Positions 4,612-7,353 of a DNA stretch of 7,353 nucleotides are shown piece by piece. Each line of letters starts with the position of its first letter. Position 1 is the first letter of the stretch. The translations under genes were made by a program, and so were the position numbers. The notes under the pieces were generated by a model, which saw only the letters and a list, made by a program, of their open reading frames with translations, had not been told where the DNA came from and did not search any database. The stretch is from an uncultured Acetatifactor sp. (GTDB lineage Bacteria; Bacillota; Clostridia; Lachnospirales; Lachnospiraceae), in contig CAOOJO010000127.1 of NCBI GenBank assembly GCA_948496895.1, positions 1-7,353 of the forward strand, in the 5' to 3' direction.

Positions 4612-5661
4612 ATGAACATCATTGAGACCGAAAGACTTACCAAGACCTACCGCAGGTTCAAAAAGCCGGAGGGGCTTTCCGGCAGCATCAAAAGCCTCTG
4701 GAAGCGGGAATACGAGGAGAAGGCCGCCGTCCGGGATTTCGACTTTGCCTTACAGGAGGGGGAGCTCATCGGGCTGATCGGGCCAAACGGCGCCGGAAAG
4801 ACCACCCTGACCAAGATGCTCACCGGCATCATCGCGCCCACCTCCGGGCGAATCGATGTCATGGGCTTCTACCCTAATGACCTGAAGAACGATTTCAAGC
4901 GCCAGTATGCCGTGGTCATGGGCCAGAAGAGCCAGCTTTTTTATGAGCTCACCGCAAACGACACCCTGCGCCTGTTCAAGGAGATCTATGAGCTGGACGA
5001 AAAGCAGTTCCAGGAGACCAGGGCCTATTTCACGGAGCTGTTCGGCGTCCGGGAGCTGATGGACGTGCAGGTGCGCACCCTTTCCCTGGGGGAGCGGATG
5101 AAGATGGAGCTGATGGTGGCGCTGCTGCACCAGCCCAGGATCCTCTTCCTGGACGAGCCCTCCATCGGCCTGGACGCCATCGCCTCCGGCCAGATCCGCA
5201 GGTTCCTGAAACAGGTGAACCGGGAGAGGGGGACCTCCATCATCCTCACCTCCCATTACATGGAGGACATCTCCACGTTATGCGACCGCTCCGTAGTTAT
5301 CCATCACGGCTGCAAGGTCTATGATGGCAGGACCGACGAGCTGTTCGCCAGATACCAGAAGAACAAGAAAATCACGGCGACCTTCTCCCTGGAGCTCCCT
5401 CCGGCCCAGGGCCTGGCCGCGGAAGGTGCCGCTTCCCAGCAGGGACAGGCCGGAGGGCAATCCCCCCGGCGGCCTTCCCGCTGGGAGGTGTTGGAGCGGA
5501 CGCCCCACAAGCTGACGATTCTGGTGCCCAAGGAGGAAGCCAGCGCGGCCCTGGCAGCTGTCATGCCCTGGGGCCCCACGGACATCTCGGTGGAGGAGGA
5601 CGAAATCGGGACCGTGGTGGAGCGGATCTATCAGGATGGTTCCAGGGGGGTGGCATTATGA
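4612..5661 (+). CDS. ABC transporter ATPase, COG4586 type, first gene of the right-hand operon
   Basis: The 349-residue cytoplasmic ATPase pairs with the two following permeases. Motifs: the family-specific stretch GLSGSIKSLWKREYEEKAAV (21-40) before the ATPase core, Walker A GPNGAGKTT (57-65), Q-loop Gln105 (VMGQKSQLFYEL), signature LSLGERM (157-163), Walker B RILFLDEP with Asp181-Glu182 (176-183), D-loop GLD (186-188) and H-loop His215. All catalytic residues are present. The C-terminal domain is interrupted by an Ala/Gly/Gln-rich, probably disordered stretch at about 265-290. ATG 4612 was chosen for the AGGAG 8 nt upstream; an in-frame ATG at 4495 would translate terminator 2 and has no ribosome binding site. 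A 4-bp hairpin (4586-4597) lies just before the ribosome binding site. As I recall, cyanobacterial relatives have been linked to viologen tolerance; the substrate here is unknown. Confidence 0.93.
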   Translation: MNIIETERLTKTYRRFKKPEGLSGSIKSLWKREYEEKAAVRDFDFALQEGELIGLIGPNGAGKTTLTKMLTGIIAPTSGRIDVMGFYPNDLKNDFKRQYAVVMGQKSQLFYELTANDTLRLFKEIYELDEKQFQETRAYFTELFGVRELMDVQVRTLSLGERMKMELMVALLHQPRILFLDEPSIGLDAIASGQIRRFLKQVNRERGTSIILTSHYMEDISTLCDRSVVIHHGCKVYDGRTDELFARYQKNKKITATFSLELPPAQGLAAEGAASQQGQAGGQSPRRPSRWEVLERTPHKLTILVPKEEASAALAAVMPWGPTDISVEEDEIGTVVERIYQDGSRGVAL

Positions 5662-6476
5662 ATTCTGATTTCTTATCCGGATACCGGAAATACCGGGAAG
5701 CCGCGGCCATAAACCTGAAGGCCCAGCTCGCCTGGCGGGCGGACGTGGTCTTCAACATGCTGTTCACCGTTTCGAAGATCCTCTTCGCCTATCTGCTCTG
5801 GGGCATCATCTTCCGGCAGAGGGACATGGTGGCCGGGTTCACCTTCCACGGCATGCTGTCCTACTACATCATCAGCTCCTTCCTGTCCCAGCTGGAGCTG
5901 TCCGGCGGCATCAGCGGGGAGATCTCCGCGCGCATCCGAAACGGCAGCTTTTCGAAATATATGGTGCTCCCCATGAGCATACAGGGGTATTTCATCGCCA
6001 TGGAGGCGGGCGTGGTGGCCTTCTATCTGGCCTTTGACTTCCTGGCCGCGGCGGTCTGGGTCTTCCTGTTCCGGATCCGGTTCGCGTTCACCGGGGAGCC
6101 GCTTGTCATGGCCTGCGCGGCGCTGATGATCCTGCTGGGGCTTCTGTTCATGGTGCAGCTGAACTTCTATCTGGGGATATTGACATTAAAGTATCAGGAA
6201 ATCAACACTTTCCTGATGATCAAGGACAACCTGGTGTCCCTGGTCACCGGGACGATCGTGCCCCTGGCGCTGTTCCCGGAGGCCGTGGTAAAGCTGATGC
6301 GCTGCCTGCCCTTCTACTATGTGACCTATCTCCCCTCCATGCTGCTCACAGGGCGCTGCGGGGAGGAGGCGCTGCCCGGCATATTGGTGCTGGCGGCCTG
6401 GTGCGGGGCCCTGCAGCTCGTCATCGGCATCACCTGGAAAAAGTACAGAAAGAGATACGACGGGGTGGGGATATGA
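5658..6476 (+). CDS. ABC-2 family permease, DUF990/ABC2_membrane_6, COG4587 type
   Basis: The 272-residue integral membrane protein has about six helices (roughly 31-52, 63-80, 115-140, 149-177, 190-210, 238-259). The conserved cytoplasmic motif ISARIRNGSFSKYMVLPMS (89-107) and the late motifs PLALFPE (202-208) and LPFYYVTYLPS (217-227) are characteristic of this permease family. The N terminus (GYRKYREAAAINLKAQLAWR) is amphipathic and cytoplasmic, like its relatives. The start overlaps the ATPase stop by four bases (ATGA), with AGGGGGG 7 nt upstream, so the two are translationally coupled. It should form a heterodimer with the next permease. COG4587 versus COG3694 is assigned by gene order and remembered motifs. 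Confidence 0.9.
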   Translation: MNSDFLSGYRKYREAAAINLKAQLAWRADVVFNMLFTVSKILFAYLLWGIIFRQRDMVAGFTFHGMLSYYIISSFLSQLELSGGISGEISARIRNGSFSKYMVLPMSIQGYFIAMEAGVVAFYLAFDFLAAAVWVFLFRIRFAFTGEPLVMACAALMILLGLLFMVQLNFYLGILTLKYQEINTFLMIKDNLVSLVTGTIVPLALFPEAVVKLMRCLPFYYVTYLPSMLLTGRCGEEALPGILVLAAWCGALQLVIGITWKKYRKRYDGVGI

Positions 6477-7276
6477 GAAATAGAATGAAAAAGAATTTCA
6501 GAGTACTGCGGGAGCTGATCCGCATCCGTTTCCAGCATCTGATGCTGTTCCGGCTGGGGTTCTTCGGGCCGTTCTTCGTGGACGGGAGCCTGTTCGCCGT
6601 GCAGCTCATGGTGTTCGGGGCGGTATATTCCAATGTGGACCAGATCGGCACCTGGGGGGAGGGGGAGATAATCCTGTTCATCGGAACCTTCTCCCTGATC
6701 AATGCGGTGGGCATGGTGTTCTACTTTTTCGGCATCCGGCAGCTGCCGGATAAGATCAGGAGCGGAGAGCTGGACCTGTATCTGACAAAGCCTGTGAGCC
6801 CGCTGCTGCGGCTCACCTTTGAGCAGGTCAACCCCGGCTCCCTGCCCCTGATGGCCATGAGCCTGTGCATCATCTGGTACGGCGCCCACAGGGCGGGGAT
6901 CGTGCCCCGGGCCGGGGACGTGCTGCTCTATCTGAGCTGGCTGGCCGTCATGATCCTGCTGCATTATGACATGATGGTGCTGATCCGCAGCGTCTGCTTC
7001 TACCTGGTGACCAACGCAAGGCTGGAGCAGCTGGAGGACGCGGCGCTGGAGCTGTGCATGAAGCTGCCGGGCATCGCCTTTTATGGCATCTATCGGATCG
7101 TCTTCTGTTTCCTCCTGCCCTACGGCCTGATGGCCACCCTGCCGGTGCAGAGCATCTTGGGGGAGCTTAGGTGGCAGACGGCCCTGCAGGGCCTGGCCGT
7201 GGCGGGGGCGTTTACCGGGCTGACGGCCTGCGCTTGGAAGCGGGGCTTGCGGCGCTACAACAGCGCCAGCTCTTAG
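6473..7276 (+). CDS. ABC-2 family permease, DUF990/ABC2_membrane_6, COG3694 type
   Basis: The 267-residue membrane protein is the second permease of the right-hand transporter. The strongest marker is PDKIRSGELDLYLTKPVSPL (92-111), the counterpart of the first permease's RNGSFSKYMVLPMS, then FEQVNPGSLP (116-125) and LPYGLMATLP (215-224) near the C terminus. Hydrophobic helices lie at about 28-52, 65-88, 123-137, 147-178, 199-220 and 236-254. The ATG at 6473 overlaps the preceding stop by four bases (ATGA). A G-rich stretch (6462-6470) serves as ribosome binding site; ATG 6485 is a less likely alternative. Length and order match the usual ATPase-permease-permease operon, so the transporter appears complete. 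Confidence 0.9.
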   Translation: MRNRMKKNFRVLRELIRIRFQHLMLFRLGFFGPFFVDGSLFAVQLMVFGAVYSNVDQIGTWGEGEIILFIGTFSLINAVGMVFYFFGIRQLPDKIRSGELDLYLTKPVSPLLRLTFEQVNPGSLPLMAMSLCIIWYGAHRAGIVPRAGDVLLYLSWLAVMILLHYDMMVLIRSVCFYLVTNARLEQLEDAALELCMKLPGIAFYGIYRIVFCFLLPYGLMATLPVQSILGELRWQTALQGLAVAGAFTGLTACAWKRGLRRYNSASS

Positions 7277-7286
7277 GTCATTCTAT

Positions 7287-7315
7287 TGACTACGCGTACG
7301 TCATGATTTTTGTTT
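7287..7315 (+). terminator. weak candidate terminator after the right-hand ABC operon
   Basis: TGACTA (7287-7292) pairs with TA and GTCA (7297-7298, 7300-7303) with one bulged C around CGCG, followed by TGATTTTTGTTT. It lies 11 nt after the last permease stop. The stem is short. A second inverted repeat TTTGCA / TGCAAA (7313-7318 / 7326-7331) follows. I see no gene start in the remaining bases. Confidence 0.35.
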
Positions 7316-7353
7316 GCAACTTTGATGCAAAAATGATGTGCTTTTGATGAAAC

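Noticed and set aside
1..7353. CRISPR array, transposase, integrase or phage genes
   Set aside because: No regularly spaced repeats were seen, and no open frame showed recombinase, transposase or phage motifs.

Overview
The window looks like chromosomal DNA of a Clostridia-type Firmicute, probably Lachnospiraceae or Oscillospiraceae. It has strong AGGAGG-type ribosome binding sites, a CD3324-family small regulator and genes typical of gut clostridia. Most of it is GC-rich with G/C-ending codons, but the left ~300 bases are clearly AT-rich (about 37% GC by hand count). No rRNA, tRNA, CRISPR array, transposase or phage gene was found.

Layout. Bases 1-340 hold a doubtful 59-codon minus-strand frame, interrupted in frame by TAA, and two hairpins. 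Bases 355-830 hold, on the minus strand, a CD3324-family small HTH protein. It is preceded by a leader of about 190 nt with an extended -10 promoter, a well-placed 16-codon leader ORF and several stem-loops. Bases 863-4094 hold a tight three-gene minus-strand operon. In transcription order it encodes a secreted, membrane-anchored protein with Ig-like NEW3 repeats, an ABC ATPase and an ABC-2 permease. Bases 4247-4560 are the most interesting part: a near-consensus sigma-70 promoter reading right, a multi-stem leader with two micro-ORFs, and two consecutive intrinsic terminators. Bases 4612-7276 hold a second three-gene ABC operon reading right, with an ATPase of the COG4586 type and two DUF990/ABC2_membrane_6 permeases of the COG4587/COG3694 type, all joined by 4-bp ATGA overlaps. 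Bases 7277-7353 hold a weak candidate terminator.

How the parts may work together. Two complete but unrelated ABC-2 export systems diverge from the 517-bp gap between 4094 and 4612. The left one has its own extracytoplasmic partner protein. The right one appears to be controlled by premature termination. No second promoter is visible between the terminators and the ATPase, so expression should need read-through. The leader can be drawn in two mutually exclusive forms. In one, the start of a 12-codon ORF is paired in a long P1 helix and terminator 1 is free. In the other, the released 3' strand of P1 pairs with the 5' arm of terminator 1. This resembles ribosome-mediated or ligand-mediated attenuation as known for some drug-exporter and resistance genes. 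The substrate of either transporter and the trigger of the switch cannot be read from the sequence.
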